A stretch of DNA of 64,000 nt from an uncultured Campylobacter sp. Its GTDB lineage: Bacteria; Campylobacterota; Campylobacteria; Campylobacterales; Campylobacteraceae. This document shows, one piece after another, positions 54,044-62,754 of the stretch; position 1 is the first letter of the stretch; each line of letters starts with the position of its first letter. The notes beneath the pieces are model-generated. The model ran no database searches, was not told the DNA's origin, and saw nothing but the letters and a program-made list of their open reading frames with translations. The DNA is taken from positions 1-64,000 of the forward strand of contig NZ_CALIMS010000036.1 in the NCBI RefSeq assembly GCF_938045345.1, given 5' to 3'. The position numbers and the translations under genes were made by a program.

Positions 54044-54412
54044 AATTTTGCGCTAGCCGCGAGCAATATTTGTAGCACGTGAAATTCAATTTCGTGGGCG
54101 GCGTGAACAAATCGCGAACGAGTAAAATTTCGTGCGGTGCGTTCTTGTAACCGCACGGAAATAATGCGCTCTAGTAGCCGCCCAAAACACGGCGCGAGCG
54201 GTCAAAATTCCATTATTCGGCGAGGTAGCCGCCTAAGCTTTGCAAACGGCGCGGTTTTATTGACGCTCTGCGCCGGCTCTTCGCGGCGAAATTTACCGAG
54301 CAGCGCGTATTTGCGAAAGAAAAAGCGCGCATTTAAATTTAAAAAATCCGCGCGCGGTTCGGGTTTATGAAATTTCGGCGCACGCGGCGTAAAATAAAAT
54401 TTAGGAGGTAAA
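54044..54412. other. gene-free gap before nfo
   Basis: No gene supported. Frames here on both strands are short, basic and repetitive. An AGGAGG ribosome site for nfo is at its right end. Confidence 0.5.
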
Positions 54413-55267
54413 ATGAAGCGGATCGGAGCGCACGTGAGCGCTAGCGGCGGGGTTTCCAACGCGCCGCTAAACGCCGCAAAGATCGGGGCGGACGCGTTTG
54501 CGATGTTCGTCAAAAATCAGCGCAGATGGGATGCGCCGCCGCTTAGCGCGGAGGAGATCGTCGCGTTTAAGGACGCGCTGAAGCAAAGCGGCATCCGCGC
54601 GGAACATGTCTTGGTGCACGACAGCTACCTCATAAATTTGGGCCATCCGCGCGAGGTGGAGCGCGAGAAGTCCCTAAACGCCTTCATTGGCGAGATCCGC
54701 CGCTGCGAGGCGCTCGGGCTTAGGCTTTTGAACTTTCATCCGGGCTCGCATCTAAATGAAATTTCAGCTCAAGTGTGCCTGGATAATATCGCAGAGTCGC
54801 TAAATTTCGCCATCGCAAACACCGCAGGCGTCAAGCTCGTGCTCGAAAACACCGCCGGGCAGGGCTCCAATCTGGGCTATGATTTCGCTCAGCTCGCCTA
54901 CGTGATCGATAAAATTTCAAACAAAGATCGCATCGGCGTCTGTATCGATACCTGTCACGCGTTCGCCGCAGGATACGATCTGCGCAGCTCGCAGGCTTAC
55001 GAGCGCACGATGAGCAAGTTTGACCGCGCGATTGGCTATAAATTTTTAAGCGGCATGCACCTAAACGACACCAAAAACGAGCTTGGCGTGCGTAAGGATC
55101 GGCACGAGAGCCTCGGGCGCGGATTTTTAGGGCTCGCGGCGTTTGAAAACATCATGAACGACCCGAACATCGACGAGATCCCGCTGATTTTAGAAACGAT
55201 CGACGATAGCCTCTGGGCGGAGGAGATCGCACTTTTGCGCAGTATGCAAGGACGCCGCAAAGCCTAA
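54413..55267 (+). CDS. nfo: endonuclease IV
   Basis: A 284-residue AP endonuclease with a TIM-barrel trinuclear zinc site, used in base-excision repair. Motifs: RIGAHVSASGGVSNAPLNA, NFHPGSHL, LVLENTAGQGSNLGY, GVCIDTCHAFAAGYD, MHLNDTK and HESLGRGFLGL, then ILETIDD. Full length with a strong AGGAGG site. A short GC hairpin (55271-55285) follows the stop. Confidence 0.97.
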   Translation: MKRIGAHVSASGGVSNAPLNAAKIGADAFAMFVKNQRRWDAPPLSAEEIVAFKDALKQSGIRAEHVLVHDSYLINLGHPREVEREKSLNAFIGEIRRCEALGLRLLNFHPGSHLNEISAQVCLDNIAESLNFAIANTAGVKLVLENTAGQGSNLGYDFAQLAYVIDKISNKDRIGVCIDTCHAFAAGYDLRSSQAYERTMSKFDRAIGYKFLSGMHLNDTKNELGVRKDRHESLGRGFLGLAAFENIMNDPNIDEIPLILETIDDSLWAEEIALLRSMQGRRKA

Positions 55268-56033
55268 TCGGGCGCCTTTTGCGCCACGTAGAATTTATCT
55301 CTTTTCGCTTCAAAGTGGCGTGGAGCGACAAGAGCCTTATGCCGTGCTAATTTAACATCGTGAGATTTATCGCTTAAATTTTAACAAGCAAAAATAATGA
55401 GGAACTTCGCGCTAAAAATTCTGCGCCGTAAAAAGTCGCGAAATTCTGCGACAAAAACACATCGTCATAGCAAAAAAAGCAAAATTTTTATAGAAAAACG
55501 CAGCGGCGCAGCAGAGATGAAAAATTTTACACTGCATAATTAAAATTTTCAAGCAAGATTTTTAAAGCGATGCGGCGGCAAATTTTAAAATTCTATCGCT
55601 ACGATATTTCAAGGCTCAGCGTCAAATTCAAAGCTCTATGAATTTTAAAATTCTAAATTCCACATCAAAAAATCGGCGCTAAGCTTTATATTTGCGACTG
55701 CGTAAATTCCAACCTCACAATTCTACTTTCACCCGATCCTTGCAGAGGCGCAAGCACATAAGGCCTCCATAATCCTAACTTAAAATTTTGCTACGTACCA
55801 ATCTATGCTTTTAGCGCGCATTTGCTTATGACAAATCTGCTTCTTTATTTTAGCGCTTTGCTCGCGCCAAAATCTGTGCAGGATCCGTGTAAATTTACGC
55901 TAAATTCTACCGCATATCGCCCGATCAATTTAAAATTTTATCGTCGCTTTGAATTTACTTGCGTTTTAAATTTAGACGCGGCGGGATTTTAAGCCGCAGC
56001 CGACGCGCATCGTACCAGCCGCAACTCAGCGCG
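55268..56033. other. gene-free gap of 766 bases
   Basis: No gene or RNA recognised. A small hairpin GGCGC-CTTTT-GCGCC (55271-55285) may end nfo transcription. The rest is AATT-rich with AAAATTTT, AAATTCTA and similar words at variable spacing. Confidence 0.5.
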
Positions 56034-56720
56034 CTATTTTAGCAGCTCATACATATCGCAGGATTCTTTATATATTTCCGACTCTCGCAAAATAAGATCG
56101 TCTTTGCATGTATCGCAAGCTTTTTTAAAGTACTGCGCAGCTTTGCTTTTATCTTTCATAGTGTAATAATTAAAATTTGCAAAGTTATTGCACGCGACAC
56201 AATCACTTAAATCACAACCTTTCTTCATATAAACCCCCGATTTTAATTTATCCATTTTTACCTCTTTACCCTCATCATACATTTTCATTAGACTTTCGCA
56301 AGAGAAAGCATCTCCTATCTTAGCATTACAAGCCTTGTCGTAATAATTTATCGCCTCTTTTATATTTTTTTCTACAAATTTTCCAGTATGATATAACATC
56401 CCTAAATTTAAGCAGCTTTTTCCGCTTCCCTCACTGCATTTTCTTTCGGCAAATTTGATACCCTCCTTTGGATCTTCATCTATTATTTTGTAAATCACAA
56501 AGGGACAAGCCAAATCCTCTCCTCCGTCGCAAGCTTTTTTAAGTATATCGACCCCTTTATCGGGATTGCCGTTATTAATATATGACAAACCGGCTACATA
56601 GCAAGAGTTCATATCTCCGCCTTCGCACTTCTTTTCCGCAGCCTCAGCAAATTTAAGACCGTCTAAATCAGCGAACGCAAAGTAAGCGATAAACGCTAAC
56701 GCAAATAGCGATTTTTTCAT
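56034..56720 (-). CDS. exported Sel1-repeat (HcpA-like) Cys-rich protein
   Basis: A 228-residue exported protein with a signal peptide ending near AYFAFA. It consists of Sel1-like repeats of about 36 residues, each with a Cys pair spaced as in Helicobacter Hcp proteins: KCEGGDMNSCYVAGLSYING, KACDGGEDLACPFVIY, RKCSEGSGKSCLNLGMLYH, KACNAKIGDAFSCESLMKMYDEG, KGCDLSDCVACNNFAN. Hcp proteins are secreted, disulfide-linked solenoid proteins. AAAGGAT lies upstream of the ATG, and a 13-G tract lies in its promoter region (37-49 bases before the start), so expression may switch on and off. Confidence 0.87.
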   Translation of the reverse strand: MKKSLFALAFIAYFAFADLDGLKFAEAAEKKCEGGDMNSCYVAGLSYINNGNPDKGVDILKKACDGGEDLACPFVIYKIIDEDPKEGIKFAERKCSEGSGKSCLNLGMLYHTGKFVEKNIKEAINYYDKACNAKIGDAFSCESLMKMYDEGKEVKMDKLKSGVYMKKGCDLSDCVACNNFANFNYYTMKDKSKAAQYFKKACDTCKDDLILRESEIYKESCDMYELLK

Positions 56721-56756
56721 TTAGTATCCTTTCCGGGTAAAATTTGGCTAATTCTA

Positions 56757-56769
56757 CCCCCCCCCCCCC
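56757..56769 (-). repeat. poly-G (13) contingency tract in a promoter
   Basis: Thirteen consecutive C on plus (G on the coding minus strand), the only long homopolymeric G/C tract in the window. On the minus strand it is directly followed by TAGAAT, a good -10 box, so the tract would occupy the -10/-35 spacer of the Sel1-repeat gene. Confidence 0.8.
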
Positions 56770-56874
56770 TAAGAAATTGATTAAATTTGCCGCTAATTTT
56801 AAAAAGGCGGCGAGAATTTAACGGCCACGGATCCACCAAGCCCGCTCAAAATTTAAATTTTACCTGGATTGAGC

Positions 56875-56880
56875 TATAAT
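56875..56880 (+). promoter_or_regulatory. -10 box of murI
   Basis: TATAAT, 20-32 bases before the two candidate TTG starts of murI. Confidence 0.6.
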
Positions 56881-56900
56881 CCCTTTTTTGAAATTTAACC

Positions 56901-57953
56901 TTGGATAAAGATTTGAAAATAGCGTTTTTTGACTCGGGTATCGGCGGGCTGAGCGTGCTCGCCGAGGCTTTGCGGCGGTTTAACGGGGCGGAGTTTTTGT
57001 ATTTTGCCGACGAGGATCACGTCCCCTACGGCACGAAAAGTAGGGCGGAAATCGTGCGCCTGAGCCTTGATGCGGTGGGGTTTTTGGTCTCGCGCGGCGC
57101 GGACGCGGTCGTCGTTGCTTGCAACACCGCCACAAGCGCGGCTATTTCCGAGCTTCGCGGCGCTTTTAGCGTGCCGGTTATCGGCATGGAGCCCGCTATC
57201 AAGCTCGCCGCGGACAGCTTCGGCGCGTGCCCGACGCTGCTCATCGCCACGCCGCTAACGATCGCGGGCGAGAAGCTAGCGCGCCTCGTGGGGCGGCTGG
57301 AGTGCGAGACGTGGAGCCTGCCGCTGCCCCGCCTCGTTGAGTTTGCGCAGGATTTGGAGTTTCGCTCGCCCGCGGTTCGGGCGTATCTGCGGGAGGAGCT
57401 GGGCAAATTTGAGCTTGAGCGCCTCGGTTCGCTCGTGCTTGGTTGCACGCATTTTAACTATTTCAAGGACGTTTTGCGCGAAATTTTGCCGTCTCACGTG
57501 CGCATCATCGACGGCATAGACGGCACGCTAAATCGCCTTGCAAGCGAGCTGGGCGGAGGGCTAAAGCTTGCGCGCGGCGAGGATTTGTCCTCGCGGGCGG
57601 CTAAATTTAACGCGGACGGCGACGTAAAATTTGATACGAATTCATCGGCGCAAGCCCACAAATTTGGCGCGGAAGGGCGAGGCGCAGGCGACAGACAGAG
57701 CGTAAGAGACAAGAGCAAGCAGGGCGAGGGGAGCGATGAAAGTAGCAGTGGCGAACAAGGCGCGAAAGGGGGCGACGAAAGCTGTGTCGGCAAAAATAAT
57801 GCAGAAAGATGCGACGAGAGCGACGGCAAAATTTACTATCCAAACGGCAACAGCGTGGAGTATTTTTGCTCGGGTAGGGCGCTAGATGCGGCGCAGCTGC
57901 GCAAAGTAGAACTGTTTTTAAAGCGGCTCGATGCGATGCGAGCAATCGACTAG
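56901..57953 (+). CDS. murI: glutamate racemase with C-terminal low-complexity insert
   Basis: A 350-residue enzyme making D-glutamate for peptidoglycan. Motifs: IAFFDSGIGGLSVLAEAL, DEDHVPYGTKS, first catalytic Cys in VVACNTATSAA, VIGMEPAIKLA and second Cys in VLGCTHFNYF. The start is TTG, either 56901 or 56913; the latter gives MKIAFFDSG and has GGATAAA upstream. MurI is normally about 255-265 residues. Here about 80 residues (roughly 232-315) rich in Gly, Ser, Glu, Asp, Lys are inserted between the GTLNRLASEL helix and the last strand (YYPNGNSVEYF). The catalytic part is intact. Confidence 0.93.
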   Translation: MDKDLKIAFFDSGIGGLSVLAEALRRFNGAEFLYFADEDHVPYGTKSRAEIVRLSLDAVGFLVSRGADAVVVACNTATSAAISELRGAFSVPVIGMEPAIKLAADSFGACPTLLIATPLTIAGEKLARLVGRLECETWSLPLPRLVEFAQDLEFRSPAVRAYLREELGKFELERLGSLVLGCTHFNYFKDVLREILPSHVRIIDGIDGTLNRLASELGGGLKLARGEDLSSRAAKFNADGDVKFDTNSSAQAHKFGAEGRGAGDRQSVRDKSKQGEGSDESSSGEQGAKGGDESCVGKNNAERCDESDGKIYYPNGNSVEYFCSGRALDAAQLRKVELFLKRLDAMRAID

Positions 57954-57954
57954 G

Positions 57955-58190
57955 CTACGCGCCCGTGCGTCGTAGATCCGTAGCGCAGGTTGGGATTCCA
58001 GTGCGTCATAAATCACGTCAAATTAAAATTCCTGTTCATCGCGGATCGCGCTACGCGACTTAAAATTTAGATACATGGTGGATTACTCTGCACAAGTTAA
58101 AATTTTGATGCGCTATAAATCGCAACGCAGACTCAAAATTTCGCCGTTTTGTAAATCGCGCCGCATAGGCTAAAATTTCGGTGTGCGAAA
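57955..58190. repeat. degenerate 37-bp tandem array
   Basis: AAAATT anchors start at 58025, 58062, 58099, 58135 and 58172, i.e. steps of 37, 37, 36 and 37. Each unit runs roughly AAAATTY-N8-10, then TAAATCGCGC-like sequence, then ACGCRGACT. One or two more degenerate units precede (GTGCGTCATAAATCACGTC, GTGCGTCGTAGATCCGTAG). Units are too divergent for a CRISPR repeat. Confidence 0.7.
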
Positions 58191-58499
58191 ATTTAACTCG
58201 GCTCGGCGATTTAGAAGCGGCTTCGCAACGGCGTGCGAGCAAATGGTGTCTCGCTACCACCCAGCGCGCGAAAATTAAAATTTGACGCACAAATGCCGTC
58301 ATTACCGCCACCATTTCAAATTTAATAGCGTAAGCCGAGATCGCCATATGTTAGGAGTTGCCTCGCGTCGTACGAATTATCGCTGCGGATTTGAAATTTT
58401 AAATTTAGACTAGAGAGCGGATAGGAGGTGCGAGCAAGGTTAAATTTAGCACGGCGCGCAAACCGCCGCCGAGTGAAATTGAGACTAGCCGCGCGGCGT
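58191..58499. other. gene-free part of the murI-nhaC gap
   Basis: No gene seen. The open frame on minus (58060-58347) runs through the repeat array and has no ribosome site. Confidence 0.5.
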
Positions 58500-58601
58500 A
58501 AATTTTAAAATGTTTAAATTTTAAGGCGCTGCAACGCCCGTAAGTCTTTTCTGCGCTAGCCAAAAGCTTGCAGGCTTTAAAATTTAAACATTTTAAAATT
58601 T
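58500..58601. repeat. 28-bp inverted repeat with 46-bp spacer
   Basis: The left arm (58500-58527) and the right arm (58574-58601) are reverse complements with one mismatch in 28. Pairing extends inward as CTGCAA / TTGCAG after a 2-base bulge. The spacer carries no gene. It could form a long hairpin or be a small non-autonomous element. Confidence 0.8.
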
Positions 58602-58755
58602 GCCCGCACGTTTTTGAAATTTCGCTTTAAAATTTTATCCGCGCGACGGAATTTTACAGAGCGGAATTCTGCGGGATAAAGCAAAATTCCGCCAGGTAGA
58701 ATTCCGCATCGCTGCGGAATTCAAAATTTAAAAGCAAATTTAAAATTTGCGAGAG
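58602..58755. repeat. AATT-type units and hairpins after the nhaC-like gene
   Basis: GGAATTTTACAGAGC, GGAATTCTGCGGG..., AAAATTCCGCCAGGT and AGAATTCCGCATCGCT are 15- to 20-base units. A 9-bp hairpin GAATTCCGC-ATCGCT-GCGGAATTC (58699-58722) and a palindrome GCAAATTTAAAATTTGC (58734-58750) follow the stop of the minus-strand gene and may end transcription. Confidence 0.6.
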
Positions 58756-60450
58756 CTACTCCTCTATCTTTTTACCTGCGAACCGCACGAGAGCCCACGT
58801 AACGGCAAGTCCCATCGGTAGCGCGATCCAGACGCTAAGTCCTAGCGCTACGGGCAGATAGCCCGCTACCACGGCGACCGCGCCGATGGATAGAGCGTAA
58901 GGCATCTGCGTCTTTACGTGCTCGATATGATCGCAGCCTGCACCCATCGACGAAAGGATCGTGGTGTCCGAAATCGGCGAGCAGTGATCGCCGAAAATCG
59001 CGCCGGTTAGCACGCCCGAGATATTTACGATCATATAGGCGTGAAGCGCGTCGCCCGAAAGCCCGTAGTGTAGCCCCACGGCGTTTGCCAAAGGTATGGC
59101 TAGCGGCATTAGGATCCCCATCGTGCCGTAGCTGGTGCCCGTCGAAAAGCTAATGAACGAGCCCAGCACGAAAATCGCTACCGGAAGCAAAAATTTCGGC
59201 GTATTTTGACTTAGCATATCGACTAGATAGCGCGACGTGCCGAGCTCCTTAATGACGGAGCTGAGCGACCAGGCAAGCAGCAAGATCACGATCGTGACGA
59301 TCATCGTCTTCCACCCCTTGATCCACGTAGAGATCGCCTCTCTGACGTCAAAAATTTTGCGGTAAACGCTCATAAATATAGACACGACCGTAGCAAGAAG
59401 CGCCGCTTGAAAAAGCGCGACCGACGAGTTCGCGTTGCCGAACGTCGCCTGAAGCGTCGCGAAGCTTAGCGGAGCGGCTTTTGCGGCTGCGAGAGCATCG
59501 CCCTCAAGCTTGCTTAGCCCGCTAAAATAAAAGCTCGCAAATGCACCGCAGATTAGCACTATAAGCGGGATAACGGCGTTTGAAGCTTGCGGCTTGATCC
59601 CTTCTTTAGGCTCTAGCGTTTTATCTTCGAGCTCGGCGATATTAGAATTTTTAGAGTGGATTTCGCCCGTCGCCGCGCGCCTTTCGGCAGAGAGCATCGG
59701 TCCGAAATCCCTACGCATGAACGCCACGTAAACTACGAAAGCAAGCATAAAAAGATTGTAGAAGCGATACGGCATGGTTTGCACGAAGATCGAGAAGGCG
59801 TTTACGTTTTGCACGCCGATCTGATCATATCCCGCTCTTATCAGAGAGACCTCAAGACCTACCCAAGTGGAAATTAGCGCGATACCCGCAATCGGTGCGG
59901 CGGTGGCGTCGATGATAAAGGCGAGCTTTTCGCGGCTGACCTTAAATTTATCGGTGATCGGCCTCATGACGGGACCTACGATCAGTGCGTTTGCGTAGTC
60001 GTCGAAAAATACGAAAAGACCCATAACCCACGTTGAAATTTGCGCCGAGATACCGGTTTTAGCGCGCTTGCTAATCCAAAGCGCCACTGCTTTCGTGCCG
60101 CCCGTCCTGCTAATCAGCGCGACTACGCCGCCGATACAAAGCACCTGCAAAAGCACGCCCGCGTTGCCTTTGCTAGCCATCGAGCCCACCACGCGCGAGA
60201 CCAGATCCGTAAAGCTGCCCACAAGCGCGGAGATAGGATTGTTGCCGACGACTGCTAGCATATAGGTGCCGCTAAAAACGCCGATGAAAAGCGATAAAAT
60301 CACCTCTTTGGTGATAAAGGCAAGCGCGATCGCCACGACGGGCGGCACCAGCGTCCAGATACCGAAAAGCTCGGCATTATGCTGCCTGGTCGCGTCATCC
60401 ACCGCAAACGCGGCAACCGATAAAAACATTAGTAATAGAATTTTTTTCAT
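58756..60450 (-). CDS. NhaC-family sodium/proton antiporter
   Basis: A 564-residue inner-membrane protein, about 11-13 helices. It shows the NhaC/TetP-like antiporter pattern: GIWTLVPPVVAIALAFITKEV, KGNAGVLLQVLCIGGVVALISRTGG, VFFDDYANALIVGPVMRPITDKFKVSREKLAFIID, SFISFSTGTSYGTMGILMPLAIP and FGDHCSPISDTTILSSMGAGCDHIEHV. It starts with a signal-like helix (LLMFLSVAAFA). Substrate is probably Na+/H+; NhaC members can also exchange organic anions, such as malate/lactate. AAAATGAAAAAA start with GGCGAG upstream. Monocistronic. Confidence 0.88.
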   Translation of the reverse strand: MKKILLLMFLSVAAFAVDDATRQHNAELFGIWTLVPPVVAIALAFITKEVILSLFIGVFSGTYMLAVVGNNPISALVGSFTDLVSRVVGSMASKGNAGVLLQVLCIGGVVALISRTGGTKAVALWISKRAKTGISAQISTWVMGLFVFFDDYANALIVGPVMRPITDKFKVSREKLAFIIDATAAPIAGIALISTWVGLEVSLIRAGYDQIGVQNVNAFSIFVQTMPYRFYNLFMLAFVVYVAFMRRDFGPMLSAERRAATGEIHSKNSNIAELEDKTLEPKEGIKPQASNAVIPLIVLICGAFASFYFSGLSKLEGDALAAAKAAPLSFATLQATFGNANSSVALFQAALLATVVSIFMSVYRKIFDVREAISTWIKGWKTMIVTIVILLLAWSLSSVIKELGTSRYLVDMLSQNTPKFLLPVAIFVLGSFISFSTGTSYGTMGILMPLAIPLANAVGLHYGLSGDALHAYMIVNISGVLTGAIFGDHCSPISDTTILSSMGAGCDHIEHVKTQMPYALSIGAVAVVAGYLPVALGLSVWIALPMGLAVTWALVRFAGKKIEE

Positions 60451-60466
60451 TTTCTCGCCTTAAAAT

Positions 60467-61213
60467 TTAATGCTTTTCGATAAAAAGCCCAGCCCAGCTC
60501 TGCTGCGTCGCCATCGCCTCTACGACGTTGATATTTACTCGGTGCGGCATCGCTAGGCAGCTTAGCACGATCTGCGCGATGTCCTCTGGCAGGATCGCAT
60601 CGACTCCCTCATACACGGCCGCAGCGCGCGCTACGTCGCCTTTAAAGCGCACCTGGCTAAACTCGCTCTTACAGATTCCCGGCGCGATTTCCGTCACGCG
60701 GATGCCCGTGCCGCGCAGGTCGTTGCGGATATTGCGGCTAAACTGCTTGATAAACGCCTTGCTCGCGCCGTAAACGTGGCTACCAGCATAGGGCCACGCG
60801 CCCGCAGTCGAGCCGAGATTGAAGATATAGCCGCTTTTGCGCGCGATCATCAGCGGCAGCACCGCCTTGGTCGAATACAGCACGCCTTTGATATTCGTAT
60901 CGACCATCGTCTCCAAATCCTCTACGGGCGTCTGCGCGATCCCCTCAAGCCCGAGCGCAAGGCCTGCATTATTTACGAGAACCTCGACGTCTTTGAAATT
61001 TTCAGGCAGCGCACTCACGGCGTCAAACACCGCAGCTTTATCGCGAATATCCGCGGCGATAATGTGCGTATTGCCTAGCTCGCTCGCTAGCTTCTGTAGT
61101 CGCTCCTTGCGACGTCCAAGCGCAACGATCTTATAGCCCTGCGCGCTAAGCGCCCTGGCGATCGCCTCGCCAAAGCCGCTCGTAGCGCCCGTTATGAATG
61201 CCGTGTTTTTCAT
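60467..61213 (-). CDS. short-chain dehydrogenase (YdfG-like)
   Basis: A 248-residue NAD(P)-dependent oxidoreductase. Start chosen at 61213 (MKNTAFITGATSGFGEAIARAL), because the longer frame adds unconserved sequence and GGGGATC lies just upstream. Motifs: cofactor TGATSGFG, VNNAGLALG, catalytic Ser in LGSTAGAWPYAGSHVYGASKAFIKQF (Y-x3-K present) and EIAPGICKSEF. The pattern fits the YdfG group of 3-hydroxy acid (serine/malonic semialdehyde) dehydrogenases. Separate from its neighbours; the nhaC-like start is 17 bases away from its stop, same strand. Confidence 0.9.
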   Translation of the reverse strand: MKNTAFITGATSGFGEAIARALSAQGYKIVALGRRKERLQKLASELGNTHIIAADIRDKAAVFDAVSALPENFKDVEVLVNNAGLALGLEGIAQTPVEDLETMVDTNIKGVLYSTKAVLPLMIARKSGYIFNLGSTAGAWPYAGSHVYGASKAFIKQFSRNIRNDLRGTGIRVTEIAPGICKSEFSQVRFKGDVARAAAVYEGVDAILPEDIAQIVLSCLAMPHRVNINVVEAMATQQSWAGLFIEKH

Positions 61214-61423
61214 ATGATCCCCTTTGCGTAAAATTTTAAATTTAGCGCAATGATAACGCAAAACGGATTTAGAATTTATGAATTTTATCTTGCGGTGCGG
61301 GCGCGGATGAAATAATGCGAAGACATTGAGCGTGCTTCTAGCGCGCACGAGCTCGCGATAGGCAGCGGATTCGGCGAGCGCACGGGCTAAATTAAAATTT
61401 TGCGTCGTTTGTTTGTCGCGGTT

Positions 61424-61432
61424 TGCTATAAT
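61424..61432 (+). promoter_or_regulatory. extended -10 promoter
   Basis: TGCTATAAT, a perfect extended -10 element, 25 bases before the ATG at 61457 with AAAAAGG between. Confidence 0.75.
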
Positions 61433-61456
61433 TACCTAAATTTAGGAAAAAGGCAA

Positions 61457-62152
61457 ATGAGCAAATTTATACGATTTATCCTTGTTAGTATCTGTGCTTG
61501 CGCCACTTATGCGGGTCTGAAATATGCTTTTATACTCTTTATCACGTGGCTCATGTTTAGTGGGGTATATTTTGATGGACCGGGTACGCTGCTCGCCATA
61601 CCGCTCACGTTTCTAAGCTCATCGGTTATATTTGATTATTATTGTATTGCGCTGGGCTCTCATCTGCTCTTTTTATCACTACTTAAAGGGCGCGACGTGA
61701 AAACGCGGTGGATTTTGCCTTTATTTTTTCTCATAACGCTCGCGTTTTGTAGTTTTTGCGTCTTAATCGGGCACGAAGATTATCAGCGTATAAACGCGCT
61801 TTTTGCACTCTTGCTTATCTCTCCTTTTACGCTCATCGCATACGCCATCGTTACGACCGTAATCCTTGCCAAAAATAAAATTTCGGATTATTATCCGATC
61901 TTAGTCGCGATAATTTTTGTGCCCATTCATGCCGCTAGCATAGGGATATGGGGATTAGAACGGATATATTTTGGAGTATTTCTAAACGCGACAATACTGG
62001 GGATTTTTTATTTCACGGCGAAAATCGGGCGCGTAAATTTGATCGCACACAGACCCACACCCGACAAAACGCAAAATTCTAAAGACCGCGTTACCAAAAC
62101 GATACAAAGCAGCGCGAGATTTTTAAACGATGATATTTTAAAGAAGCGCTAA
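61457..62152 (+). CDS. polytopic membrane protein of unknown function
   Basis: A 231-residue protein with six or seven hydrophobic helices between residues 5 and 200 and a polar C-terminal tail (about 200-231). Start at 61457 (MSKFIRFILVSICACATYAG) is supported by AAAAAGG and an extended -10 box just upstream. No family recognised. It is AT-richer in codon use than its neighbours and stands alone. Confidence 0.72.
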   Translation: MSKFIRFILVSICACATYAGLKYAFILFITWLMFSGVYFDGPGTLLAIPLTFLSSSVIFDYYCIALGSHLLFLSLLKGRDVKTRWILPLFFLITLAFCSFCVLIGHEDYQRINALFALLLISPFTLIAYAIVTTVILAKNKISDYYPILVAIIFVPIHAASIGIWGLERIYFGVFLNATILGIFYFTAKIGRVNLIAHRPTPDKTQNSKDRVTKTIQSSARFLNDDILKKR

Positions 62153-62288
62153 ATTTTATCCTTTTTTAAGAATTCTACATAACGCTTTCGTCGCGAGCTA
62201 CAAGCTTATATGCTTCTCGATAGATCTGAGCTTTACCGACAGAACCTTCAAAAACTGCGCCGTTTTGCCTCTTGACACATTGACGTCG
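62153..62288. other. gap after the membrane-protein gene
   Basis: No gene or hairpin of note. Confidence 0.45.
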
Positions 62289-62470
62289 CTATTTGATCAA
62301 ATTTAGATCCAGCGCGATCTCGTCGTTTTTAATCACGCCGATACCCTTATTTAGCGCATTTTGCGCGATCTGTTTAACTTCTGCTAGCGAGTACATCGCG
62401 AAGGTGCCGCACTAAAATTTATTCAGCTCGGGGATGTCTGCTTGAGAGCCTACGCCCAAAATATCCCTTC
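62289..62470 (-). pseudogene. frameshifted and stop-interrupted gene remnant
   Basis: On the minus strand a coherent protein-like sequence is broken: REYEGIFWA, then in another frame GVGSQADIPELNKF, an in-frame TAG, and CGTFAMYSLAEVKQIAQNALNKG, ending IALDLNLIK and TAG (62289-62291). Codon use looks genuine (unlike the repeat DNA around), but there is one frameshift and one stop. I do not recognise the family. It looks like the C-terminal end of a decayed gene. Confidence 0.55.
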
Positions 62471-62754
62471 ATACTCGCGTTTCACGCCGTCGTGATGTTA
62501 ATATTTGGTTTTAATAGCAACTAGCTCCAATAAAATTTTATCTGTCACGCACAAAGTTTTTTGCGTTTTTCGATCTAAAATTTGAGTTGCAAGAATTCCA
62601 TTTGTCGTTTACGGATACTCAGAATAAATATTGTGGCTATATTATACGTGTAGAACGAGATAAAATTTACAGCCTTCAGGCGCAGCAAAATCAGCACGCC
62701 ACATTTTACAAATGGCAAAATAAAGCGCGTTGGAATCGGCCTTCACTTGAAATT
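62471..62754. other. gap before the DJ-1/PfpI gene
   Basis: No supported gene. The plus frame 62587-62781 has no ribosome site and runs into the end of the PfpI-family gene on the other strand. Confidence 0.5.

Noticed and set aside
57494..57829. 111-residue minus ORF rich in Leu/Ser/Pro
   Set aside because: Antisense shadow of the low-complexity insert in murI.
57955..58190. CRISPR array (37-base spacing)
   Set aside because: No part of the unit is strictly conserved, units are contiguous with drift throughout, and no cas genes are nearby.
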